Below, in pieces: positions 46,735 to 56,817 of a stretch of DNA of 64,000 nucleotides. The first letter of the stretch is position 1, and every line of letters starts with the position of its first letter. The stretch is from Paenibacillus sp. FSL K6-1096. GTDB lineage: Bacteria; Bacillota; Bacilli; Paenibacillales; Paenibacillaceae. A program made the position numbers and the translations under genes. Under the pieces are notes generated by a model that ran no database searches, had not been told where the DNA came from, and worked only from the letters and a program-made list of their open reading frames with translations. The DNA is taken from the NCBI RefSeq assembly GCF_037977055.1, contig NZ_CP150274.1, positions 2,790,001-2,854,000 on the forward strand, read 5' to 3'.

Positions 46735-46740
46735 TATAAT
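46735..46740 (+). promoter_or_regulatory. -10 element before the SLH protein gene
   Basis: A perfect TATAAT lies 38 bp before the GTG start, in an AT-rich divergent region. No good -35 stands at 17 bp, which suggests activator dependence. Confidence 0.45.
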
Positions 46741-46778
46741 TTGATCTATTCAGCAGCGCTATGAAAGGGGAAAAAGAA

Positions 46779-49700
46779 GTGAGAATACATAAATCAAAAA
46801 TCGCCGCTTTGCTTGTGGGCGTGATGCTTATCGGACAGCCGGGACTGTATACAGCGCCCGCTTTTTCGGCCGGCTCTGCTGCAGACGGTATCATTGCAGC
46901 TGCGGACGACCAGCAGGCTATACCGCCGGTGATAGAAGGCTGGGTTGAATTATCCTCCCCGGAGCATCTGGTCTACATCGACCAGCACCAGGAGCAATAT
47001 GTAGACAAGAACCTGCGGCTGCTCCAGGACATCGATCTGTCCGGCGTGTCCTGGATTCCTTTTGGCGGTAATGAGTATGCTCCATTTAGCGGAGTTTTTG
47101 ACGGGCAAGGGCACTCTGTAAAAGGGGTCACCATCGACGGCTACACAAGCGAATACGCCGGTTTCTTCGGCGAGGCCAGCGGGAGCATACGCAACCTGAG
47201 CTTGGAGTTGAATATCAGAGGCGGCTCCGTTACAGGCGGAGTTGCGGGAATGTTGTCCGGGGGGAGCATTGAGAGAGCTTATACGAAAGGCAGTGTAACC
47301 AGTATTCTTCCCCGTAATCCGAATCTGGTTACTTCTGCCGGCGGAATTACAGGAATACTGGAGCGGGCAACCATTGAGCGAAGCTCCTCGGATGCTGCTG
47401 TCACCGTTGGCCCGGGAGCCAACAGGTACAGCGGCGGGATTTCCGGGGCTCTTGCCACTTCCTCCATTATCGACTCCTATTCCGGGGGCCCGGTTCGCAA
47501 CACAGAGTATGCCGGAATGGGTCATCTGTTCACCGCCGGAGTCAGCGCTTATTTGATCGGTTTTCCAGAAGATAGAAACACTATTAAACATACTTATTCC
47601 CATGGAATCATACCTTCTGATTATCCCGGAACTTATACTGGCAGAGCGGGCGTTGCAGCTTATGTGACACGGACAGATGTATATAGTTCATACTTCGATA
47701 CGAATACTACCGGGATGACTGTCGGGATAGACAGTTCCTATGAATCGGATATCCTCGAGGCTACCGGTAAAACAACCGCCGAGATGAAGCAGCAAACGAC
47801 TTACATGGGCTGGGATTTCGTGCACACCTGGAATATAAACTCAAAAGTAAACGATGGATACCCTTACTTACGCCCCGAAGTATTAACAGAGACGCTCCCT
47901 TATGCCGTGCATAACAAGCCTTATTCCTATGCACTTGCCGGTTATGACGGCGCACATGAAGGACTGACCTGGAGCGCTTCAGGACTTCCCGAGGGCTTGA
48001 GTTTGAGCGCTTCAGGCGAAATACAGGGTACTCCGACAGCCGCTTTTCCGGACAATCGCAGCTATACTGTTAAAATAACGGCCATCGATGCCGGCGGGGC
48101 AGCGGCTGTACGCTCGCTCCAGCTTGAGGTGAAAAGGCCAGCACCGGAGCTGGATGCAGCGCTTCAGCCTGGTACGGCGATCGGCACGACAGCCATTGAG
48201 GTGGTACCGCAGGAGACCGGCAGCTCCTTTGCATACATGCTGGACCGGGCGGAAAATGATCCTCCTCTATTGGACAGCTCCCTCCCGCAAGGTGCGGCGC
48301 CATATATCCCCGGCTCCGATCTTGCCGGTGTACAGCCGGGAACGACTGTAGATCTGTATGAGATAAACGGACAGGGACATATTCGAGCCTGGCAGCGTGT
48401 TGTGCTGGAGGCCGCGCATATTCGGCAGGAGGTCCCGGTTAGCAGCATCACGCTTGAGCCGTCATCCCTTCTCCTGACAGCCGGCGGAGCGCCGGTGAAG
48501 CTTACTGCAATTCTGAAGCCGGACTCCGCCACCTATAAAGAAGTGAGCTGGAGATCCACTGATCCTGCAGTAGCGGAGGTAGACGAATTTAGCGGTGAAA
48601 TACGCCCCCTGAGTCCCGGTCAAGCGGTTATTGTCGCCACCGCATCAAACGGTCTTACCGCTGAGGCCTCTCTCACCGTCGAATCTGCGGCAGGCAGCGT
48701 GACAGGCTCCGTATACAGCTCTGAGCTTGACCCGATTGCAGGCGCCTCGGTATCACTCGGCAGCACCCTCGAGCTGACCGATTCGCAGGGACATTTCAGA
48801 CTGGATCATATTACAGTGGGCACGCACACGCTGACGATAGCAGCAACGGGTTATCACACGTTCACGCAGAGCATCGAGATTACGGAAGGGCAAACAGCAG
48901 ATACAGGAAGGATTATGCTCACTTCAAGCAAGACGCCTGAGCCGGAACCTTCGCCAACACCGACGCCGACGCCATCGCCGACGCCGACACCAACGCCGAC
49001 ACCGACACCGACACCGACGCCAACGCCGACACCGACACCGACGCCATCACCAACGCCGACGCCGACGCCGACGCCGACACCAACGCCGACGCCGACACCA
49101 ACACCATCACCGACGCCGACGCCGACACCATCACCGTCGCCGGAACCAACTGCGGACATTGGTTCGGCTCCGGTTAGCCCCGCGGCTACAGCTGATCCAA
49201 CAAAGGTTCAACTGACCATCAACGGTCAAGGCGTTCGGGTAACGATGTCGCTGGAGACAACCCAAGGAGGGCAGCCGGCGATCCGCTTGAAGCCGGATGC
49301 TTCGGTATTGGCTCAAGCACTCGCTGCTCAAAATGAAATTCGTATCGAATTCCAGACGGACAGCTATTCTGCTGTATTTCTTGACCTCCCGGCAGAAGCG
49401 CTGCTTAACAGGTTGAAGCTGGCCTCAGCTGCAAATACGCCCGCGAACCATCCGGAAACCTCGGCTGCCGCCACCGGTCCGGATGACCCGGCTATTACTT
49501 TTACAGTAAACGGAGCCGGACATCAGCTGCCTCTGCGCGGGCTCAATGGTCTTATACCTGCGCTGGATTCCGGCTCCATCGTGACCCTGGGCATCTCTTG
49601 GCTTACTGCGGCTGAGATGGAAGCACTAAGCACTGTTCTTGCGAACCAGGGAGCGGAGCTGACCGGAAGCCCTGTCGCTTTTTCCATAGAGAGAGACGGG

Positions 49701-50474
49701 AAGCCTGTAGAGAGTCTAAGCAACAGGAACACGAATGTGTATTTGAATAAAACGCTGCCGCTCACCTCCCCCGCTGACCCGCTGCAAGCTGCGGTCGTCC
49801 GGGTAGACCAGAACAACCGTGTCCATTTTGCACCTGCGCGGTTCGGCGCAACTGCGGGTGAAGCGGTTATTCAATCGCCGTATAACGGCTTGTTTGCGGC
49901 AATTGTAACCCGTCGTTCCTTCGCCGATACAGCCGGGCACTGGGCTGAAGAAGATATTCAGCTTTTGGCTAACAAATGGATTATACAAGGCGTAAGCCGG
50001 GCCTCATTCTCACCGGACACCGTCTTGACCCGTGCAGAGCTCACTGCGCTGCTGGTGCGTTCCCTGGGATGGATGGAGTCCGGGGCCGTCCGCTCTTTTG
50101 CCGATGTCCCTTCCGGTGCCTGGTATGCTGCGGCTGTTTCAACAGCTCAAGAGGCAGGGCTCATTACAGGCTATGGGGACAGCACATTCCGGCCTAATGC
50201 CGGGTTAACACACGAACAGTTAGCCGCTGTGATCGCCCGTACCCTGAGCTTTGCCGGAAAATCCTCCCATATAAACGGACTCCCCCCGGAAGCATTGGCC
50301 GGTACAGCCAGCCTCGCTCCTTGGGCGGTACAGCCTGTTTCGATGCTGCTGGAGGCGGGTCTCCTGGAGCATTCCGAAGCTGCGGACTTTTCACCTGAAG
50401 CTCCGGTTACCCGTGCGGAGAGTGCGGTTATGTTGACGCGGATGCTGAAGTATATGAAGTTTACAGACAGTTAG
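46779..50474 (+). CDS. Large S-layer-homology surface protein
   Basis: The protein has about 1231 residues. A signal peptide (about 1-31, ending PAFSA) is followed by GLUG-type repeats (about 80-360), a putative-Ig He_PIG domain (about 375-455), a Big_2 Ig domain (about 570-645; [17 protein letters not shown]), a CarboxypepD_reg domain (about 645-720), a Pro-Thr linker of about 60 residues (48955-49145), a globular part (about 810-1045), and three SLH repeats at the end ([40 protein letters not shown]). SLH repeats bind pyruvylated wall polymer. The GTG at 46779 has AAGGGG upstream; an ATG at 46761 does not. Confidence 0.9.
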   Translation: MRIHKSKIAALLVGVMLIGQPGLYTAPAFSAGSAADGIIAAADDQQAIPPVIEGWVELSSPEHLVYIDQHQEQYVDKNLRLLQDIDLSGVSWIPFGGNEYAPFSGVFDGQGHSVKGVTIDGYTSEYAGFFGEASGSIRNLSLELNIRGGSVTGGVAGMLSGGSIERAYTKGSVTSILPRNPNLVTSAGGITGILERATIERSSSDAAVTVGPGANRYSGGISGALATSSIIDSYSGGPVRNTEYAGMGHLFTAGVSAYLIGFPEDRNTIKHTYSHGIIPSDYPGTYTGRAGVAAYVTRTDVYSSYFDTNTTGMTVGIDSSYESDILEATGKTTAEMKQQTTYMGWDFVHTWNINSKVNDGYPYLRPEVLTETLPYAVHNKPYSYALAGYDGAHEGLTWSASGLPEGLSLSASGEIQGTPTAAFPDNRSYTVKITAIDAGGAAAVRSLQLEVKRPAPELDAALQPGTAIGTTAIEVVPQETGSSFAYMLDRAENDPPLLDSSLPQGAAPYIPGSDLAGVQPGTTVDLYEINGQGHIRAWQRVVLEAAHIRQEVPVSSITLEPSSLLLTAGGAPVKLTAILKPDSATYKEVSWRSTDPAVAEVDEFSGEIRPLSPGQAVIVATASNGLTAEASLTVESAAGSVTGSVYSSELDPIAGASVSLGSTLELTDSQGHFRLDHITVGTHTLTIAATGYHTFTQSIEITEGQTADTGRIMLTSSKTPEPEPSPTPTPTPSPTPTPTPTPTPTPTPTPTPTPTPSPTPTPTPTPTPTPTPTPTPSPTPTPTPSPSPEPTADIGSAPVSPAATADPTKVQLTINGQGVRVTMSLETTQGGQPAIRLKPDASVLAQALAAQNEIRIEFQTDSYSAVFLDLPAEALLNRLKLASAANTPANHPETSAAATGPDDPAITFTVNGAGHQLPLRGLNGLIPALDSGSIVTLGISWLTAAEMEALSTVLANQGAELTGSPVAFSIERDGKPVESLSNRNTNVYLNKTLPLTSPADPLQAAVVRVDQNNRVHFAPARFGATAGEAVIQSPYNGLFAAIVTRRSFADTAGHWAEEDIQLLANKWIIQGVSRASFSPDTVLTRAELTALLVRSLGWMESGAVRSFADVPSGAWYAAAVSTAQEAGLITGYGDSTFRPNAGLTHEQLAAVIARTLSFAGKSSHINGLPPEALAGTASLAPWAVQPVSMLLEAGLLEHSEAADFSPEAPVTRAESAVMLTRMLKYMKFTDS
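48955..49145 (+). repeat. Pro-Thr/Ser codon repeat inside the SLH gene
   Basis: Alternating CCN ACN/TCN codons encode a stiff Thr-Pro spacer of about 60 residues. The DNA is a CCGACG/CCAACG-like microsatellite and may vary in length between strains. Confidence 0.9.
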
Positions 50475-50542
50475 GGCCGAATCCATAGCTTACAAGAGAT
50501 TCGCGTACATGATCCTAAACCATCCTGCCCGTTAACCTAACG

Positions 50543-50575
50543 AGAAGCAGCCGGTCCACAAGGCCGGCTGCTTCT
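50543..50575 (+). terminator. Terminator after the SLH gene
   Basis: Arms AGAAGCAGCCGG and CCGGCTGCTTCT form a 12-bp stem with a 9-nt loop, followed by GTCTGTATT. The remaining gap to 50684 holds nothing else recognisable. Confidence 0.75.
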
Positions 50576-50683
50576 GTCTGTATTAAGCTATTGTTTTTCG
50601 TGTCTTCATACGGAACCATAGGGTCGCTTGCTTCTTAACTCATTAAGTACGATGAACCTTGCCGCAGGGGGAAGGTTTTTGAT

Positions 50684-51679
50684 TTACCGGATAGGTACTG
50701 CTAAAACAACATGCAACAAGTGATTTACTTTAAGGTGTTTCGTAATGCATCCGCTGTCCTCTAATAAATCAATGAGCTTGGGGAGTAGAACATAATCCTC
50801 ATCCCCTTCAGGGACTGTGCTTACTTCCCCGTCAGCCATCAAATCCGCGATGCAGATTCGTCCGTGAGGCTTTAAGACCCTGCGCATCTCCTGAACAGAG
50901 AGCAGCATTTGGTCACTCGTCAGATGATGCAGAGCGAAACTTGAAACGATAAAATCAAATTTTCCGTCAAGGTACGGCAATGCCAGGAAATTACCAAGCT
51001 TGGTCTCCATCTCTGGGAATTTGCGCCGGCACTCCTTTAACATTTCTTTGGACTGGTCCACCCCAGCCATTACCGCGCCTTCATGGATCAGCCGGCCGGC
51101 TAAATTGCCTGTACCCGTCCCAATATCCAATCCCCGTTCTCCACGGATGGGCGAGACCCACTTCACAACAAGGCGCAGCGCCTCATCATAGTCCCCATAC
51201 TTCCGTTTGTCCTCTTGAACCAACTGATCGTGAACGCCGGCCAAGCGGTCATATCCCCATTTATCCTTCCATGTCCGTTGCTCCCTTAGTCTTCTAGAGC
51301 CTTCGGCCAGAATGTAAATGTCGTCAAGCGGAACGGTATGGTCGTTCTTGAGGGTTTCAATCATTTGGTCTGTGGTCTCGATAATCTGCTGCATTTCGAC
51401 CCACTTGGTGAACATGACGGACCGCTGGAGCTCCAGCAAATACCGTAATTGACTGTTTCCTTTGGCTTCGATATCTAGCAGCGCCGTCCGAATGTCACTA
51501 ACCGGCATTCCTAATTCCCTGAGTGCAATAATCGTCTGCAAGCGCCAAATATCTTCTTCGTCAAACATCCGGTACTGATTGTCATCTTGTTTGGAAGGCG
51601 CAATGAGACCCTTTTCTTCGTAAAACCGGATCGCGCGCTGCGATATTTTCAGCATATCAGCGACTTCTTTTATTTTCAT
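50684..51679 (-). CDS. MerR-family regulator fused to a SAM-methyltransferase domain
   Basis: The 331-residue protein has a MerR DNA-binding domain (residues about 1-70; EVADMLKISQRAIRFYEEKG and RLQTIIALRELGMPVSDI), a linker of about 80 residues, then a complete class I methyltransferase domain (about 170-331). That domain has intact motif I GLDIGTGTGNLAGRL, VMAGVDQSKEMLKECRR, FIVSSFALHHL and VLKPHGRICIADL. The effector domain is thus a SAM/SAH binding fold. The divergent neighbour is an MTA/SAH deaminase with a MerR-type promoter. The ATG at 51679 has AAGGGG upstream. Confidence 0.87.
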   Translation of the reverse strand: MKIKEVADMLKISQRAIRFYEEKGLIAPSKQDDNQYRMFDEEDIWRLQTIIALRELGMPVSDIRTALLDIEAKGNSQLRYLLELQRSVMFTKWVEMQQIIETTDQMIETLKNDHTVPLDDIYILAEGSRRLREQRTWKDKWGYDRLAGVHDQLVQEDKRKYGDYDEALRLVVKWVSPIRGERGLDIGTGTGNLAGRLIHEGAVMAGVDQSKEMLKECRRKFPEMETKLGNFLALPYLDGKFDFIVSSFALHHLTSDQMLLSVQEMRRVLKPHGRICIADLMADGEVSTVPEGDEDYVLLPKLIDLLEDSGCITKHLKVNHLLHVVLAVPIR

Positions 51680-51700
51680 GAGATGGACCCCTTTATGTTC

Positions 51701-51731
51701 TTGACCCTCACTCAACGTTAAGGTTTAGTAT
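51701..51731 (+). promoter_or_regulatory. MerR-type promoter of the MTA/SAH deaminase gene
   Basis: TTGACC (51701-51706) and TAGTAT (51726-51731) are separated by 19 bp. The palindrome AACGTT lies at the exact centre of the spacer, within a partial CCTCAC/TTAAGG dyad, and GGTTTA/TAAACC flank the -10. The predicted start is about 20 nt before the ATG at 51758. Confidence 0.8.
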
Positions 51732-51757
51732 AAACCCTAGAAAAGGAGGCTGTCACG

Positions 51758-53044
51758 ATGAAGACGTTAATCAAAGGCACGACCATCTTAACTATGAGGC
51801 ACGAGGAACCGTTTACCGGGGATATTCTCATCGACGGAGACCGCATAGCGGATATCCAGTCCTTCCTCTCCACTGAAGCGGATGAGATCATTCATGCCGG
51901 GGGTATGGCAGCAATGCCCGGGCTGATCAACGCCCACCAGCACACCCCTATGAGCTTATTGCGGGGATTTTCCGACGACTTGAAGCTTATGGATTGGTTA
52001 AACCGGAAGATGCTCCCTGCTGAAGACCGAATGACTCCAGAGGACATCTATTGGGGCGCCAAGCTTGCGATGGCCGAAATGATCAGATCGGGGACGACCG
52101 CCTTTGCCGACATGTACATCCATATGAATGAAATCGCGGCTGCGGTAGAAGAGGTCGGCATGCGGGCTTCTTTAACGCGGGGACTTACTTTCCTCGAAAA
52201 TGACGAAGGGCGGCGGATGGCCGAGGCGCTGGATCTCATTCGTCACTGGAGCGGTAAAGCAGATGGCAGAATCACGACCATGTTGGGTCCGCACTCCCCT
52301 TACACAGTTCCTCCGCAGCCCTTTAGAGAGCTTATTGAATTAGCGGAGCAGGAGAACATTCCGTTACACACTCATTTGGCCGAAACGAAAGAGGAAGTCA
52401 TTACAATTCGGGAAAAGTACAATCAGACTCCAACCGAATATTTGTATCACCTCGGTCTGTTCGAAAAAGCACATGTACTCCTCGCACATAGCGTGCATCT
52501 AAATCGCCGTGATATCGGGTATTTGAAGGGTATGCGGGGCGGAGTGTCCCATAATCCAGTGAGCAACCTCAAGCTTGGCTGTGGCATAGCGCCGGTTCAG
52601 GATATGGCCGAGCAAGGAATTACCATCGGCTTGGGCACAGACGGGGCGGGCAGCGCCACCACATTAGACATGTTCGAGGAGATCCGCGCTGCAACATGGC
52701 TGCAAAAGTTGGATTACGGCGACCCGACGAAGCTTCCCGCTATGGATGCTCTCCGTATGGCGACAGCCGGAAGTGCGGAACTGCTGCACATTGCCCATGA
52801 GGTGGGCACGCTCGAAATCGGGAAGAAGGCGGACATCATCTTGATTGATCTGAGAAAACCCCACCTGCAGCCGGTCCACAACCTCCCTTCACTGCTCGCC
52901 TACTGCGCGAACAGTGCGGATGTCGACACCACCATTGTTAACGGAAAAGTGTTAATGCAAGGCCGTCAGCTGCTCACCATTGATGAGGACGAGTTATTAG
53001 AGCAAGTTTCACTGCGCGCTAAGCGTATCGTTCGAGATATTTAA
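51758..53044 (+). CDS. mtaD: 5-methylthioadenosine/S-adenosylhomocysteine deaminase
   Basis: The 428-residue amidohydrolase has the MTA/SAH deaminase signatures: metal ligands His60 and His62 in INAHQHTPMSLLRG, HTHLAETKEE, HSVHLN and the catalytic aspartate in GLGTDGAGSATTLD. It deaminates SAH to S-inosylhomocysteine or MTA to MTI. AAGGAGG lies 10 nt before the ATG. Its promoter is MerR-type, and the divergent gene is a MerR protein with a SAM-binding domain, so it may be induced when SAH or SAM changes. Confidence 0.9.
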   Translation: MKTLIKGTTILTMRHEEPFTGDILIDGDRIADIQSFLSTEADEIIHAGGMAAMPGLINAHQHTPMSLLRGFSDDLKLMDWLNRKMLPAEDRMTPEDIYWGAKLAMAEMIRSGTTAFADMYIHMNEIAAAVEEVGMRASLTRGLTFLENDEGRRMAEALDLIRHWSGKADGRITTMLGPHSPYTVPPQPFRELIELAEQENIPLHTHLAETKEEVITIREKYNQTPTEYLYHLGLFEKAHVLLAHSVHLNRRDIGYLKGMRGGVSHNPVSNLKLGCGIAPVQDMAEQGITIGLGTDGAGSATTLDMFEEIRAATWLQKLDYGDPTKLPAMDALRMATAGSAELLHIAHEVGTLEIGKKADIILIDLRKPHLQPVHNLPSLLAYCANSADVDTTIVNGKVLMQGRQLLTIDEDELLEQVSLRAKRIVRDI

Positions 53045-53050
53045 AAAGCT

Positions 53051-53084
53051 AAAACTATAGGTGGGATTCTCCACCTATAGTTCT
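53051..53084. terminator. Terminator between mtaD and the serine hydrolase gene
   Basis: Arms AACTATAGGTGG and CCACCTATAGTT enclose GATTCT. The T-run is on the minus strand, so it also ends the convergent serine hydrolase gene. Confidence 0.8.
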
Positions 53085-53092
53085 CAATAATA

Positions 53093-54019
53093 TTATAGTT
53101 TCGCTATTAAAGTATCCCATGTAAGTTCAAGAACCCCGGTCATATTTTGTGGTTCATCTGAAATATATGTGATAACTGCATTCTTCTCTGGCAGCATTAC
53201 AACATATTGACCATATAAACCATCCATACGATATGAATTAGAATAGGAGTTCATCCATATTTGATAACCGTACCCTTGATGATGGTCTGCCGTAGCAAAG
53301 TACGGGTTAAAATCATTGGTTTTTATTTGGACAGAGGTTGCTTGTTCAATAAAATCTGAAGGAATAAGCTGCTTCCCCTTCCAGACTCCTTTATCAAGAA
53401 TCAATTGACCAAATCTTGATAATTGCTCCGCTGTTAGATGTAGCCCTGAGAATCCTTGAGGAATTCCTTTGGGACATGTATCCCATTTAGGTTTCGGTAT
53501 ATCTAAATGCCTGAATATTTTTTCATCCAAATACTCATTTAGGTTGCTCCCCGTAGTAATGCTTATGATCTTTGAAAGCATATATGTGGAAGCATTATTA
53601 TATGTAAAGTGAGTGCCTGGTTTGAATACAACCGGTTCATGAAAGAACAATTGAGAAATATCCCATTCTTTACCGTTACTCCAATCAGCCTTCATAACTG
53701 GGCATTCTGCTTGTCCAGTTCCCATACAGAGCAGATCATGAATAGTCATCTCTTTTAGATATTGATTGATTGGGACAGGTTGAATATCCGGAAAAAAATC
53801 TATAACGGGGTCACTAATTTTAAAGTAACCTTCACTAATAGCAATACCCACTGCCATGGATGTAAATGTCTTACTTACTGAATACAAGAGAGTAGGCTTT
53901 TCTTCTTTAAAATCATGTTTAGCAATTATATTACCATCTTGTCTAACAATTACATTCAGCACATGAAGATTCTGACTTTTTACGGACAACACTAGATCAT
54001 TCAATAATTCATTATTCAT
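53093..54019 (-). CDS. Serine hydrolase, class C beta-lactamase-like
   Basis: The 308-residue protein has the SxxK motif as SVSK (Ser47, Lys50) in LLYSVSKTFTSMAVG and a YxN motif in FTYNNASTYMLSKI. It matches the beta-lactamase/esterase (PF00144-type) family, but lacks a signal peptide, so it is probably a cytoplasmic esterase or peptidase rather than a lactamase. GAGAGG precedes the ATG. GC content is clearly lower than around it, which suggests recent gain. Confidence 0.83.
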   Translation of the reverse strand: MNNELLNDLVLSVKSQNLHVLNVIVRQDGNIIAKHDFKEEKPTLLYSVSKTFTSMAVGIAISEGYFKISDPVIDFFPDIQPVPINQYLKEMTIHDLLCMGTGQAECPVMKADWSNGKEWDISQLFFHEPVVFKPGTHFTYNNASTYMLSKIISITTGSNLNEYLDEKIFRHLDIPKPKWDTCPKGIPQGFSGLHLTAEQLSRFGQLILDKGVWKGKQLIPSDFIEQATSVQIKTNDFNPYFATADHHQGYGYQIWMNSYSNSYRMDGLYGQYVVMLPEKNAVITYISDEPQNMTGVLELTWDTLIAKL

Positions 54020-54091
54020 ATTGTAACCTCTCCATTATTTATATATGAAAGTATGACTATCGAGAAATTATCACCGTTCAATGATAGAAAT

Positions 54092-54565
54092 CTACCCCAA
54101 GTCTAACTTCATCTTAATAGCAGCTATTATTTCACCACTAGGAGTTATTCTCTTCTCAATCTCATAGGGTGTAAAACCTAATCTAGAATAGAACATAAGT
54201 CCCCTTGTGTTTATGTTGTGGCAGACTAAATGCAATTCCTTTATACTCAATTCTTTTTGAACTACGTTAATAATGTCCTTAACTAAGAACTCCGCTGCTC
54301 CTTTATTTCTAAAAGATGGAGATACGATTACTGTACCAAGCCAACACTTTTTGTTTTCTAAATTATACACGGTTGCGAACCCGCAGATTTCTCCATTGTA
54401 TTCAACAATAGTTTGGTTAATTCTATCTTTGATGACTTCATGAAATTGGTCAACTTTTAAAGGATACTGTAACTTGGGAGACATAAAAAATAATTCTTCT
54501 TCACAAATAGGAAAACCACATATTTTAGATAAATCTTCAAACTTTGCTTTGCGGCATTTATACAT
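54092..54565 (-). CDS. GNAT-family N-acetyltransferase
   Basis: The 157-residue protein shows the acetyl-CoA strand and motif GTVIVSPSFRNKGAAEFLVKDI and the end FYSRLGFTPYEIEKRITPSG. The acceptor is unknown. The ATG at 54565 has GAGGG upstream; the frame extends to 54616. It shares the low GC and orientation of the serine hydrolase gene and lies 72 nt upstream of it. Confidence 0.8.
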   Translation of the reverse strand: MYKCRKAKFEDLSKICGFPICEEELFFMSPKLQYPLKVDQFHEVIKDRINQTIVEYNGEICGFATVYNLENKKCWLGTVIVSPSFRNKGAAEFLVKDIINVVQKELSIKELHLVCHNINTRGLMFYSRLGFTPYEIEKRITPSGEIIAAIKMKLDLG

Positions 54566-54627
54566 ATTATCCCTCTTTTGAATAAAATAGTCCTGTGAGT
54601 GACCATTATGAATCACACCCTTAATTA

Positions 54628-54654
54628 AAAAAGAGACTGCCCGAAGGCAGCCTC
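54628..54654 (-). terminator. Terminator of glmS
   Basis: On the minus strand arms GAGGCTGCC and GGCAGTCTC enclose TTCG and run into six Ts. Confidence 0.8.
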
Positions 54655-54742
54655 AATTAGAGTCATGTTGTATATTCTGGATGTCAGTTCTGTAGACAGT
54701 TGAAGAGCTTCTTTTGACAATATTGATTACAATCCCTATCCC

Positions 54743-56575
54743 CTACTCCACCGTAACACTCTTCGCCAGGTTTCTTGGCTTATCGACATCATGGCCCAGA
54801 GCCAGCGAAGCGTAGTAAGCCAGCAGCTGCAGGGAGACGACGGACAGGGCCGAGGTCAGGAGCTGCAGAGTCTGCGGGATGACGAATACCTGGTCGACGG
54901 AGCGGAGCAGGTCGTCTTTGTGCTCTTCATGGGTGATGGCCAGGACATGGGCTCCGCGGGCCTTCACTTCCTTGATGTTGCTGACGGTCTTCTCCAGTAC
55001 GGATTCCTGGGTGGCCAGGGCAATGACTGGAACGCCTTCTTCGATCAGTGCCAGCGTGCCGTGCTTCAGTTCACCCGCAGCGTATGCTTCGGAGTGAATG
55101 TAGGAGATTTCCTTCAGCTTCAGCGAGCCTTCTTGAGCGACTGCGTAATCTACGCCGCGGCCGATGAAGAACAGGTGCTCATGCTTGGCGATCTGCTCGG
55201 CATAGGCTTTGATCGCATCCTTTTGAGCCAGAATAGCTTCTACTTGCTCCGGCAGGGACTGCATCGCTGCCAGAATCTTAGCAACCTCAGACTCCGACTG
55301 GGTGCCGCGTACTTCTGCCAGGAACAAGCCGAGCAAGGTGAACGCGATCAGCTGAGACGTATAGGCTTTGGTCGAAGCTACGGCAATTTCCGGTCCTGCC
55401 AGTGTCACCATAACACTGTTGGCTTCCCGGGCAATGGAGCTGCCTACGACGTTAGTGATAGCCAGGACATGAGCGCCATTGGCTTGCGCTTCGCGGAGAG
55501 CAGCCAGTGTATCTGCAGTCTCACCGGATTGGCTGACAACGATCACCAGTGTCTCTGGAGTCACGATTGGCGCACGGTAACGGTATTCCGAAGCAATATC
55601 ATTTTCTACCGGAATGCGCACCAGGGTTTCAATCAAGTTGCGGCCTACCAGACCCGCATTATAAGCTGTACCACAAGCAACAATCTGGATGTTGCGGATA
55701 TTCTTAATCTGATCTTCGGTCAGGTTCAGCTCAGGCAGAATGACCTTGTTGCTGGCAGCATTCATGCGTCCGCGCATGGTGTCGCGGTATGCCTTAGGCT
55801 GCTCGTGGATTTCTTTCAGCATGAAGTGCTCGTAGCCGCCTTTTTCTGCGGTCACAGCATCCCAATCGACAGTAATCATTTCCCGAGAAATAAAGTTGCC
55901 TTCAATCGTCATCAGTTCGACAGCATCCCGTGTCAACACAGCCATTTCGCCGTCGTTCAGAATATATACGTTGCGGGTGTATTCCAGCAGTGCAGGAATA
56001 TCCGACCCGATGAAGTTCTCGCCATCGCCCAGACCGATAATCAGCGGGCTGGCCTGACGTACAGCTACCAGCTTATCCGGCTCATATTCGGTCAGAACGC
56101 CCAGTGCAAATGCTCCGCGCATGTAAGAGATCGCCTGCTGCACAGCCTTAACGATATCCCCCTTGTATTCACGGGCAATCAGGTGAGAGATCACCTCTGT
56201 ATCCGTCTCGGAGGTGAAGTGGCATCCTCCGGCAATCAGCTCTTCCTTGAGATCCAGGTAATTCTCGACAATCCCGTTGTGTACCACCGAGAATTTGTGA
56301 CTGTTGTCTGTGTGCGGATGAGAGTTCTCATCGGACGGCTTGCCGTGGGTTGCCCAGCGGGTGTGCCCGATCCCTGCGCTGCCTGCCAGCGGAGTTGCTT
56401 CCAGACGGGATTCCAGGTTCGCCATACGCCCCTGCGCCTTAACAACCCGAAGACCATCCTTCGTGAATACGGCAATCCCTGCGGAGTCGTATCCGCGGTA
56501 CTCCAGCTTCTTCAGACCCTCAACCAAGATCCCCTGCGAATTCTGATTCCCGATATATCCAACAATACCACACAT
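54743..56575 (-). CDS. glmS: Glutamine--fructose-6-phosphate aminotransferase
   Basis: The 610-residue enzyme makes glucosamine-6-phosphate for the cell wall. The catalytic Cys follows the initiator Met (MCGIVGYIG), the glutaminase domain shows EYRGYDSAGI and TRWATHGKPS, and two SIS sugar-isomerase domains follow (VVSQSGETADTLAAL; GRGVDYAVAQEGSLKLKEI). It ends DKPRNLAKSVTVE. The true start is 56575, with GGAGG 8 nt upstream; the frame to 56809 is leader RNA. A glmS ribozyme lies upstream. Confidence 0.98.
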   Translation of the reverse strand: MCGIVGYIGNQNSQGILVEGLKKLEYRGYDSAGIAVFTKDGLRVVKAQGRMANLESRLEATPLAGSAGIGHTRWATHGKPSDENSHPHTDNSHKFSVVHNGIVENYLDLKEELIAGGCHFTSETDTEVISHLIAREYKGDIVKAVQQAISYMRGAFALGVLTEYEPDKLVAVRQASPLIIGLGDGENFIGSDIPALLEYTRNVYILNDGEMAVLTRDAVELMTIEGNFISREMITVDWDAVTAEKGGYEHFMLKEIHEQPKAYRDTMRGRMNAASNKVILPELNLTEDQIKNIRNIQIVACGTAYNAGLVGRNLIETLVRIPVENDIASEYRYRAPIVTPETLVIVVSQSGETADTLAALREAQANGAHVLAITNVVGSSIAREANSVMVTLAGPEIAVASTKAYTSQLIAFTLLGLFLAEVRGTQSESEVAKILAAMQSLPEQVEAILAQKDAIKAYAEQIAKHEHLFFIGRGVDYAVAQEGSLKLKEISYIHSEAYAAGELKHGTLALIEEGVPVIALATQESVLEKTVSNIKEVKARGAHVLAITHEEHKDDLLRSVDQVFVIPQTLQLLTSALSVVSLQLLAYYASLALGHDVDKPRNLAKSVTVE

Positions 56576-56817
56576 TATATTTTCCTCCGTCCAATTTATC
56601 GTAGTGTGGGCGGCATAAGGAAAGAAACGTGCCGTGCGGCATGTTTTGAAGAAAAGCAAATATGATGTTGTCCAAGAAGCCCAACACAATAACCTGTCAC
56701 TTGCATCTGTATCATGAAAATGCACAGTCTTCTCTTCTGCCGCAGCAGAATTCCTGCGTTTCGTGCTTATGCGCATACCCATGATTCGAATCTTCATATT
56801 GGCACCCACAGAAACGT

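Noticed and set aside
48854..49159. Minus-strand Val-Gly repeat protein
   Set aside because: It is only the antisense reading of the Thr-Pro linker codons of the SLH gene.
54791..56665. 624-codon plus-strand frame opposite glmS
   Set aside because: It is the antisense of a certain glmS gene; no ribosome site or family pattern.
56576..56809. N-terminal extension of GlmS to 56809
   Set aside because: GlmS must start MCGIVG because the N-terminal Cys is catalytic; the extension is leader RNA next to the ribozyme.
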